From: Favolaschia claudopus
Lineage: Eukaryota; Basidiomycota; Agaricomycetes; Agaricales; Mycenaceae
Length of the DNA: 64,000 nucleotides
Direction of reading: 5' to 3'
Assembly: GCA_037176885.1 (NCBI GenBank)
Contig: JAWWNJ010000034.1
Location: 310,001 to 374,000, forward strand
Part shown: positions 50,612-63,400 of the stretch, piece after piece
Layout of the letters: each line of letters starts with the position of its first letter
Position numbering within the stretch: position 1 is the first letter of the stretch
Notes under the pieces: model-generated
Told to the model about the DNA's origin: nothing
The model's database searches: none
What the model saw: the letters and a program-made list of their open reading frames with translations, nothing else
Program-made: the position numbers and the translations under genes

Positions 50612-52015
50612 CTACTTGTAAGTATCACTTACAATACCACTCCGACCCAAGAGCTCCTCCCGATCTCTCGGCGACACAACCAAATCCGAATCCCGCTCAT
50701 CCAACCGCGGACGCGGAATATCCGGCCAAAACGTAGCAGAACGCTGCGATGGATTTGTCCCCGCCCCACCAATCCCACTCCCTCCCCGTCGCGGATCGCC
50801 ATTACTCGGCGCCGTTGCCCCACCACCTCCAATCGCGAACCCCGAATTAGTGATAACGGGAATAGACAGCGGCGGGATGCTAAAGTAATGGAATCGCACG
50901 TTGCGGTAAACGCGACACGCGAGGATGTTCGTCAACGCCATGTTGGGAATCGAGAGCATGCCGCGGTATATGGGAGGGATGCCAGGTGCGTAGAGCATGA
51001 CAATCATGAGCGCGTTGCTTAGGACCGTAATTCTAATATCGCAGAAAAATCCCAAGGGAGAATAAATGTGCTGGCCGTGAGTGAAGAGGGACGATATCAA
51101 ACGAATAAGACCACGCACAAATAATACTTTTGCCCATCCCTAAATAACGCCTCCGAAAACGCGTAAAGCTTCCCACCGCCAACAAACGCCCTCAGCCGCG
51201 TCGCCGTCGTTGTATACTGCACCCGACTATTCCCCAGCAGTCTCGTCGAAATCGCCAGAAAAACACTCGTATCATACAACGTTGTCGCAACGCCGTTGGC
51301 TCCGAGGTACGGCGCCAGCGAAGTCACGATGCAAGTCTCATCCACCTTCATCGCATCGCTGCCTATGGGGATAGTTATGGCACCTCCGAGCAAGCAGAGC
51401 CATAGAGCGCCGAAGATGCAGCTGACGGCGAGGCGGCCGCCGTATACCGCGCGGACGCGGAAGAAGAAGAGGAGGGCGGTGAGGACGGAGGAGAGAGGGA
51501 AGAAGCTGTTGAAGGCCTTGATGGCGGCGTTGCAGTCTGGGAGAGGGTATGCTATGGACATGTTCATCGTTAGAAGCGGTAGGGAGGGCGAAGTAGCAGC
51601 TCGGACTCGCGAATAATGAGAACCCAAGGACATAAACGAGAGTCGCGATCCTATATACCAGGGTGCTCAGCGCTCGCTGCGGGATGGAATTATATATATA
51701 TAGGAATCCAATTCACCTACCTCGACGCCATATACGCCGCCACCGATGGCCGAAACGTGAGCTTGAAAAGCATATAATAATCGTTGGCCACATTGTGCAG
51801 GAAGTCCCAGATGAACACCTTAATTCATTCGAAACACACAAAGCAAACTCGTCAAAATGCAGTATGTAAAAGTAAGCAGAGAAGAAGAGCCAACGCACCG
51901 TCGTCCCTCCCACAATCACACAACTCGCGATCCTCAGCTGCTCCCTGATATCCTCAGACAGTTGAGGCGGCGGCGGCGGCGGACCAGCAGCATCCAAGCC
52001 CGGGGGCTGCAACAT
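50612..52015 (-). CDS. Basidiomycete seven-helix membrane protein
   Basis: The start ATG at 52015 (MLQPPGLDAAGPPPPPPQLS) begins a proline-rich leader followed by IREQLRIASCVIVGGTT, FIWDFLHNVANDYYMLFKLT, FRPSVAAYMASR, YPLPDCNAAIKAFNSFFPLS, VLTALLFFFRVRAVYGGRLA and FGALWLCLLGGAITIPIG, a loop with ETCIVTSLAPYLGANG, FLAISTRLL, and the last helices before ACRVYRNVRF. The cytosolic tail is Gly/Pro/Arg-rich and ends GRSGIVSDTYK. Several short introns. The DCNAAI motif and RVRAVY block are seen in mushroom-specific multi-helix families of unknown function. I am not sure which named DUF it belongs to. Confidence 0.7.
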
Positions 52016-54543
52016 CCCGGGGAGTCGCGGACGACCCAGGGGGATGGGAAGCTTGCTTGTGGGCGGCGAAGGAAGCAGAAGAGAAAAAAGGCAGCCCAGT
52101 CACGACCGGTGTTCAGCTGGGGAACTATGCGACGCCACCGTCAGATTGCCAATCAAGTCGTCGTTAAAGTCGGGAAACAAAGCATTAACTTACCTCAGAG
52201 CGCTAAGCGCTTCCAGCTCGAAGTCTGTGCCACTTGTATTATCGACCGGGAAGAGGAGGAGGTCTAGCGCGCGTCCGCGTCCAGGATGATTTTGAGGGAA
52301 GAGGAAGAGAACACATTGTGATCCTAGTCGGGCGCATGACATCGACAAAAATCAAATGCATGATGGATCACGATTTTGATGACGGGAGAAGCTCCTTCTA
52401 GACAGGTTGAATTTTGCCCGACGCGCCGAAAAGGATTTTTGCAAGATTTCGGAATCTTGAACCTAAGTAGTAGGCGACTCGGAAGATCCAGGCGAGGGAT
52501 TTTGGGCAGTTCATGTGTTAAGCGACTTGAAGCTACTGGCAGTCTGTTTCAATGAAATATAAGTATCAATGCAGGGTCCTTACCACGGAAGCGACGCTTG
52601 GCGGCGGGCCGATGGGAGGTTGGAACTTGGCGACTCCCGAAAAAATAATTCGGGCAATTTCTAGGAACGATCCGAATGAGCTGAAATTGCCCAGTTTATT
52701 TTCAGCGGGTGCATCCGAGAAGAGGCTAGCTTATTCTTTTAAATTTGGAACCAGACGCGCGCGGATCCGCTGGATCGACCCTGAAAGTTTCATAAGGCTT
52801 ACATGACAAGTCCGCGTCAATTCGAGTTGAGGTTGAAGTCAAGGAAGTCTGTGTATGGATAACATATACAGACTACTGCTGAACGACGCGTATCTTGACT
52901 GCACGACGCGTGGCGGGTGAGAGTGTAGAGCAACTTTGAGCAAGAAGCAAGAGGAAGATTTCCCATCACGTGTGCACTGCCTAATGTCGCGATCACGTGA
53001 TTGATCCGCACTGCGGTGCGAACTTTACGTCTCCCCTGCAAACTGTCGTCCATCCAGTTAATACTGCCATCAGGTTAATTGGATAATGATAGCAAGGCGG
53101 TCCATTCTGAAGCAAGGACCAGTAGCCTGAGTCTTCGTCAATGAACGGTGTTCGGTGTTGTTACACCTGCTTGAAAGCAAAATTAGACGTACTTACTACT
53201 TATGACCAAGTGAATTTCCCGCCCAATTCCCAAGAGAACTGATAAGACCAATATCTGCGAATCGCGATTGGAGTATTACCTGTGATACCCCGCACTTCAG
53301 AAAGCTACATGGTGACGGAGCGACACCGGCTCGAACAAAACCCAGGGGCAAGACGGCGAAGACGGGCTCCACTTCAGTCTTGACATAGCGACAACGCCGC
53401 TACGGCACAGTAATCCGGAACCACCAGAGGTTGTTGTGGATGAGGCAAGAACAATGCGAGAGCAGAAAAGATGCAAGAAAGATGCTGCCTAAATTACACC
53501 GAAAAAGGTCTCAAGCCGAGCTGGAGTAGGTATTCGGAAGATCATGCTGAATCGCACTGGAGACGATTGAACAAATATATCGCGATCGGTAAAGTCTCAG
53601 AGCAGCTTGACAAGTGAATGACATACACATGTTTCTGACGATGGCGTATTTCGGACAGATCTGCTGTTTCGAGGACCGTCTTTTCCGATTCAGGCTGGCA
53701 AGGTAGAGACCAAAATTGAGGTGAACTAGAGCTGTCACTGTAAGACTAGATTCTGGGGAATTAGCCTGAGGAGGAAGAGCTCGATCAGTGACTCCAGACA
53801 AGTCGCAATTTAACGGAATCCAAGCAGAATCATTCAATCTGGGGAAATTTGGCAACTGTTCGCATCATTCTGCTGTGTCTCCGAAGCACAGAACCTTCAA
53901 AGACCGAATAGCTGAGGTGTTGGGGGAATATCTGAGAGACAATCGTCGTATGTTGTCGTGGAACGAAGCGGGTGGCATGGAGGTTCGACTTCAAGCTCGT
54001 GTTTGCACTTGCTTGATTGATCACCCTTCATTCCCACCACCAATCCGCCAATCTGCTGCGACTTTCGGACCCTTTCGGACTTGGCAACCCCGCTGAAACT
54101 CGGGCATCGAAGCGACCATGCTTTGTGGCAATCGATGACCGCACGACGATCCCGAAGCCTCCGCTAATCTCTCCTGCAAATTGTTTGGATATCTTCGCGT
54201 TATATGGTTGGTGTTGAGCTGACCTTGCTCAAAATCATCTTGAACTTTCTAAGTGCTCCAATCTGCGAAACCAAGTGAATACTTCGGGCTGCGGCGAGAG
54301 CTCGTCGTGGAGGTTTGACAGATTCACACTGTCTGTCATACTGTTGCTTCTGTCGCACATCAAGGCTGTACTGAGTTTCATGATGTCCATCTGAACTCGT
54401 ACGCGACTTACTCCATGCGGCGAGAAAACGTACCCTCGCTGGAAATAAGACTCAGACTCGAGCATGTCACTCACCCTCTGCTAGCTGCATCCTTGTACTT
54501 CCTGTCTCTTTCGCGATTTTAGCCGTTTCTTTCTCTCTCTTTC
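52016..54543. other. About 2.5 kb without a recognised gene
   Basis: Short frames on both strands (for example 52552-52806 and 53511-53855) lack motifs and convincing splice continuation. The palindromic E-box GATCACGTGA occurs near 52991. Part may be upstream regulatory sequence of the genes at 52015 (-) and 54544 (+). A lineage-specific gene with many short exons cannot be excluded. Confidence 0.35.
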
Positions 54544-55863
54544 ATGCTCGCTTCCTACACACCGGCCCCGCTCAATTACGATCCACACAAGATGTCGAAA
54601 CCATCATTCAAGAGACAAAAGACCGCACCTAGCGAGTTTTCGCGCAGCGCGTCCCCTGCAGCTTCATTTTATGGCCGCGTTCTACGCCCTAACGACCTCC
54701 CGCCTCGCGGTACATCGCCCGCAGCCTCTTTCTATTCACAGTCGTCGTCTTCTGCCCCATCCCTCGAGTCCACCTCTTCCGGATCGACCAAGGATGCGTC
54801 TTCCCCCGGGACCTGGTCAACGCGGCCCATCCTCCCCTCTTTAATGCTCAATTTCTCCCCGTCGACTCCCGACCTCACTTCCCCGCTCGAAACCCCCATC
54901 GATGTTCCCGAGGAAGTGATACGCCGAAGGCAGTTTGATAAGGCTACCCGGGTATTCGGCGAGTCTCTTCCTCTAGAGCTGGTCTTCCAGTCTCGCTCGC
55001 AGCCCCTCATAAACTCCTTCCCCATTCCCCCGCCTCGGCGATCCACCGAAGGCCCTCAATTACCACCGCCGAGAGAAACCATGACCGAGCGGCGACCCCG
55101 TAATCTTGCCCGGCGAGCTAGCCTCTCGCTCTCGACGTTCACCGCCAAATTCCGTTCCACCTCCCGATCCACCACGCACTCCCGTAACTCCTCCGGGGAC
55201 TCGCCATCCCAATTCCAATCATCCCCGTCGTCGTCGTCGAGTGACGGCCAACAACAACCGCCGCCAGGGCACGACCCTGCATACACCCACACCTCATCCC
55301 AGCGCCAATCCATCCTCTCATCCCCCATCCTATTCTCCTTCCCCAAACACTTGCACTCCCCCACGCGCCGCGCACCACCAACGCCTCCCCCCCTTGACAC
55401 AAACCTCGTCATCGACATCGGAAGTCGCGAGCCCTCCATCCTCTTCCCCGACGAAGACGACGACGACGACCGCGACCCAGAAGCAACTCCAATCTCGGGC
55501 GTCCCGCGCCTCGCTCGCTCGCATATGTATTCCTCCTCCGAAGTGCTGCCTCGGCGCACCCTCCCCCACCACACGCGCACCCACACCGACTCCGCCGAGC
55601 CCTCCTACATCGACGTCCCGCGCCCGGAAACCGCCTTCGCCGACTACGCGTACGCACGCCCCGCGGAGTACCTCCGCCCCTCCACGCCGTTCGATGATCT
55701 CAACGCGCCCGAGCCGCCGGAGGTGGAGGTTGACGAGTACATAATCGCGCACCCGGGTGCGACGCTGGCGGTGTCAAGGAAGGAGCGAAGGCAGGGGTGG
55801 AGTGGGGAGTGGAACCAAAGGGATATGCAGGATGTGATTTCGAAGCTGCGTTCGCTCAAGTGA
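54544..55863 (+). CDS. Ser/Pro-rich protein of unknown function, 439 aa, single exon
   Basis: The start at 54544 (MLASYTPAPL) has an alternative ATG at 54592 (MSKPSFKRQKTAP). Mostly disordered: two ASPAASFY/TSPAASFY repeats near 37 and 58, a Ser-rich run, LNFSPSTPDLTSPLETP, a basic segment LARRASLSLSTFTAKFRS, and an acidic stretch DEDDDDDRDPEA. The last 40 residues look ordered: DEYIIAHPGATLAVSRKERR, then QGWSGEWNQRDMQDVISKLR. The family is not recognised. Basophilic phosphorylation-like motifs (RRASLS) suggest a regulated scaffold or transcription-related protein, which is inference. Confidence 0.75.
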   Translation: MLASYTPAPLNYDPHKMSKPSFKRQKTAPSEFSRSASPAASFYGRVLRPNDLPPRGTSPAASFYSQSSSSAPSLESTSSGSTKDASSPGTWSTRPILPSLMLNFSPSTPDLTSPLETPIDVPEEVIRRRQFDKATRVFGESLPLELVFQSRSQPLINSFPIPPPRRSTEGPQLPPPRETMTERRPRNLARRASLSLSTFTAKFRSTSRSTTHSRNSSGDSPSQFQSSPSSSSSDGQQQPPPGHDPAYTHTSSQRQSILSSPILFSFPKHLHSPTRRAPPTPPPLDTNLVIDIGSREPSILFPDEDDDDDRDPEATPISGVPRLARSHMYSSSEVLPRRTLPHHTRTHTDSAEPSYIDVPRPETAFADYAYARPAEYLRPSTPFDDLNAPEPPEVEVDEYIIAHPGATLAVSRKERRQGWSGEWNQRDMQDVISKLRSLK

Positions 55864-56440
55864 GATAGGTGGCGGGCGGCGGTCTTGTTCTCCGCCACGG
55901 CGCGTTCCGGATTGCAATACGATATGTACGTACCTGCGCGGGACGACCCTGGTCGCCTCGGCCTTCCTCCGTCGGCGTACGATGTACATAAAATCTCACA
56001 CGATGCATCCCTGTAGTACAAAGATCCACCTGTACAGTGTAATTTTGCCTGCAGAGCTCAGCGCGTTCTCTTTTGACCAAACGATAGCTTCGAAAATTCC
56101 AGAAAAATCTGAGTAATTATGACGCTCTCGTCACCGTGCCTCGTTGTGCGCAACGTTTGAGTGCTCTAGACGCATTGACATTCGAAGCGCGATGCAGTTT
56201 CTCGACGGGCGCTGGATCGGGAATTTCCTGGGAAGGTTGATCGAAAAACGCGCCTCGTTTTGGCATTTGCGGACATTGACAATCGGGGATACTGTAGCCA
56301 TGGTCGCGGCATAACAAATGCAGATACAATTATGTCGACTCCGTATTCTGTAACTTGAAAGAGAGAGCAATCTATTAGTATGTATTTACACCGCGACATG
56401 AAATGAGACCTACTGAATCTGCTGTACATTGCGAATCACC
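55864..56440. other. Intergenic between convergent genes
   Basis: About 577 bp holding both 3' UTRs. A distal exon of the regulator gene cannot be excluded. Confidence 0.4.
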
Positions 56441-59254
56441 TCAATCCCCGCCAACCATCTGACTCGGAAGGACCCCAACTCGAACCCCCGGTCCAGGTTC
56501 ATGCCCTCCAGCGAGAAGAGGCGGAATTTGGTGACTCGCCTCTGGAATATCATTTATATCCTCAATTCCCCCGGCCATCCACGCTTCGGCCAACGAAATC
56601 CACGACTCAGACGAGTTTTTAATATACACAGCGGGAACCTCTGTCGGCGTAGCGGAAGTAGACCCAGCGGCCTCCTCTTCGTTGAGATTGAGTAGTCGTT
56701 CCAGGACAGAGCTGTCAATGATATTCTTCCTCAATGCACAACAGGCTTCAGACATAGAAGAGGGCTTACACATAGAAATCGGAAGCGGGCCATCTAAAAC
56801 ATCAGCGGTTGAACGTGTTTTCCAGCCTGCAATGTTCTCGAAACGCTCACCTCTCCGCATGCACCCTGAATATTTTCAACGCTACACGAACGCGGTCTGA
56901 ATCAAAGTCTGTCTGCTCGCTTTTATCTCCTCGGCCTGGCTGAGCATTGAAGAGACCGATCTTGAGAATCAATAGAACGGCTGCCGTGAAGAGCGGTTGC
57001 TACACCAGGTAAGTATTCATTCGACGAAATGTTCTACATCTGCAACCTACGCACCTCGATGGACAACAAAGGCATGTCTGACCCATGGCCACCCGCTGTC
57101 CGTCTATATCTATAATAAGTATCAGCGACGTCGACCACAGCACGCGCTGCGTCGATGCAGGTTTGAAACGCGTCGAGTTCCTGTCATAATAAGTTATAAT
57201 CGATTCAATTGTGTAGATGAGGGATGCACTGCGGCTAGTACTATAATACACTCACCGACTGATCCCGCGCGGCACGTGAAACGTTGACAAAAGGCCTGCG
57301 AATGAGCAGCCGGAGGTAGTGGTAGAAACAATGCAGAGAGGCGGATTGATCGAAAAACAGGTTGTCGGATGATGAGGGGTTCCAGGCAACTGCAGTACAG
57401 TACAGAAGATTTTGAATCAGTGAATGTACGAGGATCTCAAACGGAATGAAGGACTAGTACTTACGATGCGGGGGAATAGAATCAAACCATTTTCTCAACC
57501 GTGTTTCGAGACTCTGCGCTAGCGGCTCCAGGTCGTCCACCCCGCCTGCCGTGTAGAATCGACTCGTCGAATACTATGTCAAAAAATGCTCCAGTAAGCG
57601 ACCATCGAAGAAACGAAGATTAACCGAACAGATGACCTACGAGATTTTTTACCAAGAAATGAAGGATGCGGTACAGCGTCACGCTGCAATTGAAAAACAC
57701 GATTGAAGAAGGAGTGTGGGACGGTTGTTTACCCGATCCTGTGGTTTCCCAATGTTCGTCGTCACATTCGGACGCCAGACGTATATCGAGACTATAATGA
57801 ACGACAAATTATCTCTGTGAAAAGTAGAATATTGAGATTGACACATACTCAAATGGGTTTATCGCAATCTGCCGTCCGAGAGCGATACCGAGCTGCGCGT
57901 CGAGCATGAACGCGGCCCTTTGAAACCGAATCACGCTGTCTGTCAGTATCGTCGCGATTCGAGAGCTGTTGCATGAATCGTACCAAGCTGCCCTGGTCTC
58001 AAGTTCACCTTCCATGCTGACTGCGTTCGCGTGGAGATTCCGTCTATGCGCACCAATATCCTCTGCGATACGAAGCCCGAAGCCGATGGTGAGCCAGCTG
58101 GTTCGTATGTCGCACGTCTTGAGTTGGAAATGCGCTGCGAGCTGAGGAGTCAAAAAGGAATTGAGTCAATGAACAACTCAGTCAATATAGACGGCGCTCC
58201 GTCACTCACACAATACGCTTGGAGATCGTATATCGTAGGCTGGCGACGCAAAGAGCTTCCGCAGAGTTCTACCTGAGCGTACCACTTCCATGCCAATTCC
58301 AGGCCACTGTTCGGCGATTCGTTTTCTGCCAAATGAAGCGAGGCGAGAGAACAGACGAGAAGTAAAGTCTGTGCGAAATCCTGCCGGTGGAGATGCATAT
58401 TGTCTTCTATACTGCGTTCGAATGTCGGGCGATGCAGGAGTGGTACGAATCGATTAAAGTGGGTGAAGTAGATTGAGAGTAGGGTATGCAGAAGATGTGG
58501 GTCGGGGAAGGACAGCGCGGGATGAGTGTGGGGAGATTCTCGCCACTTGAGGATATATCAGATGTACTATAATATTCTGGATGAAAGGCAAAACGTTACC
58601 GGTGTCAGCGGCCACGGCTTCGCCGCAGGAGCTGTCCTGTCGTTATTTGACGGACAACCGGATTTGAGAGCAACAGCCGCCTTGACAAGGATAGACGAAC
58701 TTGATTGTCCTTGAAATCCAGGATCCGGCGGCGCTGTGCCACTGAGAGAAAGGGCTTGAAAGCTTGCAGCGACTCCGTGAAATCCGTCGTCGGGTCCTGG
58801 CTCAGAAGAGGGGTCAATATAATCCGACATGGATTTTCGGACAAAATGTCGCTGAGGCCCGCGCATTTCTTCGAGCGCGGCTTGAGCATTTTGAAGCCGC
58901 GCTTCCAGTTCCTTGAGATATCCGGCGTTGTAAAGATCCGGTACGGCAGCGCGAACCTGGAGAATTCAATATTGCTACAGAACAGAAACAGACTCAAACC
59001 ACCAACAGCTGCCGATGACTGATATGTGCATGCTAACCCATTGGCGGCACATGCCGCACATAGGTTTTGCCCGTCGCCTGAAAGAAAATAAAATGAATAT
59101 ACACGACATCAGTGAATCAAAAGGAAAAATCCTACATCGCCCTTGAAAAAGATAAGTTAACGATCGCATGAGTCGCCGCATACGCACTCTTAATTCGCCT
59201 GCACCGGTCACAAACACGTTTCTTCTTCCCTGGCATGCGATCCTCAAACAACAT
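56441..59254 (-). CDS. Zn2Cys6-type fungal transcription factor, many exons
   Basis: The start ATG at 59254 (MLFEDRMPGKKKRVCDRCRR) is spliced after IK to SDGQNLCAACAANGLACTYQ. The result is a Gal4-type cluster, but with only five of the six cysteines in my splice model. Next come FKMLKPRSKKCAGLSDILSE, LQAFKPFLSVAQRR-like text and FYRLLHTLLSIYF-type helices. The fungal-specific transcription factor domain contains LLVCSLASLHLAENESPNSG, QLAAHFQLKTCDIRTSWLTI and GFGLRIAEDIGAHRRN. The carboxy part includes MSEACCALRKNIIDSSVLER and ends at 56441 (SQMVGGD). Such proteins regulate nutrient or metabolite pathways in the nucleus. Many introns were inferred and the carboxy end is the least certain part. 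Confidence 0.7.
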
Positions 59255-60420
59255 GGGGGTCGAGAAAAGTCCCGAATCAACAAACAATCGCAAGCATACG
59301 TCCACATCAACAAATATTTCGATGATCTGTCGCGCATTCCACCACCACCCATCTCGCTTCCATCGTCCGATGTCGCTCAGCAATACACGTTCCCAGCAAA
59401 CCGACCCGTTACTCCCAAGTTTTCGCAATCTGTGAAACCAGCGGTGGTCTCGAGTCGGCGCCTCCTTACTCTCCTCACTAACGACATCTTTTCAGCGCGT
59501 AAGCCTCACCTGCAAGCACACTCGCCGACGCTACGCCCCTCCCCCGCCGTCGTTCGCAAACCCGACACCGCCGCTCTCCCGCTCATGCATAGAGACGTAA
59601 GTAAAAACCGGTGCGTCCAAGAATTTCCCTGCCCTTCCGCGCCTTGCTAACAACGCCCGCACCTTCCAGCGCATTGTCAATCCGGCCGACCCCCGCCGCT
59701 GCTCGACGCCCGACGCCTTCTGAACGGCCGGCACGCCCACCCCATTGATGAGGAGGGAGGGAGAGGGAATCACGGAAGATGGGCGGAGGTGAGCGGTGCC
59801 GTGCTTTTATTCACTCACGCACTCTCTCTCACTCTCTCTCACCCACTGGGTCACTCAGCCAGCTACCCCGCTGACTCTGCCGCATCCGCCCCCCACGTCA
59901 CCGCCGGCAACTCCGTGTCCCGCCTTCCACCTCCGCCCTCTTCACCGACGCCTTCCCCACCAACACGCCGTTTCAATACAATGCCCCGACGTTCGCACAC
60001 CACGTCAGCCGACATCCGCCTCTCCTGCCGTCGTCACCCGTCTCGACCCGCGCCAACTACAGCAACGAAATTATGCCTAGCGCACTCTCGACACCCACGC
60101 CGACCACCGCGTACCGTGCCCGTCAAATTCCTCCCCACCAACCACGCGCTCGGCAGACCGCCATCACGCTCACCTCGAGCCCAATTCACCGTCTCCGCTC
60201 ACCCGTACTACCCGCCCTCCCGATGCCGATTCCGAGTCCCCGACTGCGCTATCCCGACGGCGCCGACCCTGCTGATGGCGCGTTATTCCCAAGGTCAGAT
60301 TCTAGACTTGAGTCGGAAATGCGAAAGCTCACCTGTTCTCAATCCAGATCCCGCGCCGTGTGTACGCCGCGCCGCGTTCTGCGCCGACCCGCTCATCTGA
60401 ACGAAAAGTAAGTTTTAAAT
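59255..60420 (+). other. Pro/Ser/Thr-rich coding-like region, gene model unresolved
   Basis: Plus-strand frames look protein-like but switch frame. About 59490-59596 reads LQAHSPTLRPSPAVVRKPDT and could splice (GTAAGT, then TTCCAG) to RIVNPADPRRCSTPDAF and a stop at about 59722. About 59900-60411 reads TNTPFQYNAPTFAHHVSRHP in one frame, then IMPSALSTPTPTTAYRARQI to a stop at 60411. Other frames over the same DNA are also open because the sequence is CCN/ACN-rich. I cannot decide on a start or product. Confidence 0.3.
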
Positions 60421-63400
60421 ATCTTTTGAAACAATGCAACGTCGACCTCACCTTCTCTGTTTTCGGCGCAGCACCCGCCGAATTGGTTTTGGCTGCAAGA
60501 AGCGACGAGTCTGAATTGAATCATCGACCTTGAAAATTATATATGGGTAACTAAATACATACGCACCTTTGTATCGTAGTCGGTTTCGACGAATCATTGA
60601 ATAAATGCATTTTGATCTACTTGGATGAATATTGAGTTGCTGTTTGCGAAGGGAAATCAGGACAGTGAATGAAGAGCTAGCTCACTTAGGGAACGCGTTT
60701 TGAGTGCCGACGAGTTTGGGCAGGATCGAGACAATGTCGAGCTCACCTCACCTCTTCTTTTCTTTCCTCGACGCAGAGACCGCTCACGCCCTGTCAAATT
60801 CGGCTTCGACTGCGAGAAGCACGAAGTTTGAGCTTACTCACCTATGTATCCTAGTTAGTTTCAATGAATCGTTGAATATGTAGATGCACCTGAATGAATG
60901 GCATTGAGTTTGCGAGCCGAAATGGGAGTAAAAATGGAATTTACCAAAACGAAATGCGCCTGCATTGCAATCGAGTCGAGTCGAGGTGAAGCAACAACAG
61001 AACTGAGAAGTATGATTTGGGGATCTGAATCCGGTCGTTCAAGATTGTGGTGAGCTATATGATGAAAAATGAGCAGTGCGTTATCGTTGAAAGCGACTTC
61101 AAACTCACCAAGATACCAAAATCGAATGAGTCGCACTCGACCGCGTCTAATTCAGAGCTGAGTCAAAATATATTAGTTTCAATTGACAGGCAACTCGAAC
61201 GAACGAACGAATCAACGAGAAAAAGGGGAGGAAGCAAGGACAAAGCGAATTATAGTAGAGGCTACTACTTACCATTGGGTTGGATTACTTACTTGATTTG
61301 AAGACGCGTCGAGGTGTGGTTAGATAACAAAACTGGTGAACGAATGAGTACCGAATCGAACATGTTGAATGAATTAACAATGAATCAATGCTTACCTCGC
61401 CATTCCCTTAAACCTCAAAGCGGAAGTCTTGAACTTGAAGGAGAATAAGAAAGAGTTGATAAGTAGGTTCAATCACATCCAAACGAAACGGAACGACGAC
61501 GAAGACATTGAAGAATAGGCTCACCCTTGAATCCAATTCAACCCGCACCTCAACAACCTTGACAGCCGAGGATAGATTAAGTACGAACTCGTTGGACGAC
61601 ATTCATTGATTGAACTTGAACATGTAAGATACCTTTGCGCGCGCGCGGGCGGCTCCGAATCGATTGCGGACTTGTTTGATTGTAGTTTCAAACGGGCATA
61701 GTCTCGGCGTCAGAGTCAGCATTCGTTCGTTCGTTTGGAATGGAACGGAATGAAACAAGCGGACGTACGGGCATAGTTTCGGTACGTACCCGAGTCGAAT
61801 TCGAGTCGGGTTGAACGGAGCTGAGATGAAGATAGTAAGTGAATGAAGATCAATGGATGAATGGGTGAAAAGAAAACGGAGAGACGTACATATCATACCA
61901 AGTCAAACAAGTATTGATATAGAGATTCAATAATACCTTACAGACGGTGCACGCGCGGCTCTTCAACGAGGCATGAATCCTCGATGCAAACAAGCTTTCA
62001 TAGTTTCGGCGTCTTGGGATGACAAGATCGGGGTCAGCATTCGTTCGTGCGTTCGTTGTTTGAATGGGATTCCGATGAGACGAGAGGACGTACGGTTATG
62101 GTTTCGGTACCGGAGTGGAGTCCGAGTCGGGTGGAACGAACGACGGTAACTGACTATACGAAGAGGCTCAGTTGAATCGCAACGAAGCAAAGCAAAAGCA
62201 ATGTTCAACTTACATGAATTCAACAGGAACCTTGAGACTCGGTCGAGCTAACCAAGAGGATAGCTAGCATCTAATCGACGGCGCGAATTGAAATAGCTGA
62301 GTGTGAAGAAAAAGAGTCGGTTGAAATAGACTTACTAGATAATGGTGACGCCAACGCGCGACTACAAACTCGAAACCGCTTACCCACCCAGCATAATTTC
62401 CAAAGCGTTCATTCAAGAACGTCGACGCGAATGAAATGATGCTAGATTGAAGAACATATCAGTATTGAATCGAACTAATCAGAGTAGCGACGCACCAATG
62501 GATGGGATTAGACCGTTGAACAAGTCAATTTAGAAAACGAGTAGATACAACGAAGATATATAATGCAGGCTATTCAAAGAGTAAGCGTTGATTTTGAATT
62601 GAAAGTTTTAGATTGGACTCACAACGGACGAGTGATTGAACATTGACGCCGAAGACTCTAACTCAATGAATTGAAACCTGATAGTAAACCGAACGTGAGA
62701 TCAAATTGCGACAGATAAGAGAACGAACAAGGCAAACCACTGAAGCGAAGCGCAATAGATTGAACAAGAAGAATCAAGTACGACTACAAAAGATCAAAGA
62801 CGTCGTTAGCATGGTGAACAAGTCCAAGCACTCACAAGGGATTGAAACGCAACAAGCTAAGAGCCAATAGAAGAATTGAATGAGGCAATGATGGAGGATA
62901 ACAACACAAGTGAATAAGGGACTCACATTGGTTGAGTGGCTGAACGGCGTCGAGCAGGGTTAATTCAAGTCAATAGTCACACCTGAATGTAAAGTCAGTT
63001 CGGCTTGAAGCTCATAACAGAAAGAAAAGAAAAGGGCATACTAATGAAGCAATTGGAACTCATTGACGAGTTGAGTACGACTATAGGAAAAGAAAGTCGT
63101 CGTGAGCGAGGATAGTGAGAGAGTAAAAGCACTCACAAGGGATTTGAAGCAAATGGACAGATTGTGAATAGAGGGGTTGCATGAGATAATAGAACAGGAG
63201 GGTGAGAGGATAAGAAGTGGGGACCATGAAAGAGAAGTCACGACTTGATGGTCAATGAAGTGAATTGAAAGCCGAATAAGTCCGAAGCAGCGGTTGAAGC
63301 GCAAAAGCGTCGAAATGAAGGAGTTGAAAGGGAAAGGAAGGGGGCTATAGTCGAATTGAAGTGAAGTCGAGAGATTCATTAGTGAATATGAACAAAGTAA

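Noticed and set aside
55056..55752. Long minus- and plus-strand frames overlapping the Ser/Pro-rich gene
   Set aside because: Arg/Gly-rich shadows caused by GC-rich third positions; the 54544-55863 frame has the coherent protein text.
59789..60400. 203 aa Pro/Arg-rich ORF called as a gene
   Set aside because: All three plus frames are partly open in this CCN-rich DNA, and another frame gives more protein-like text, so this ORF alone is not supported.
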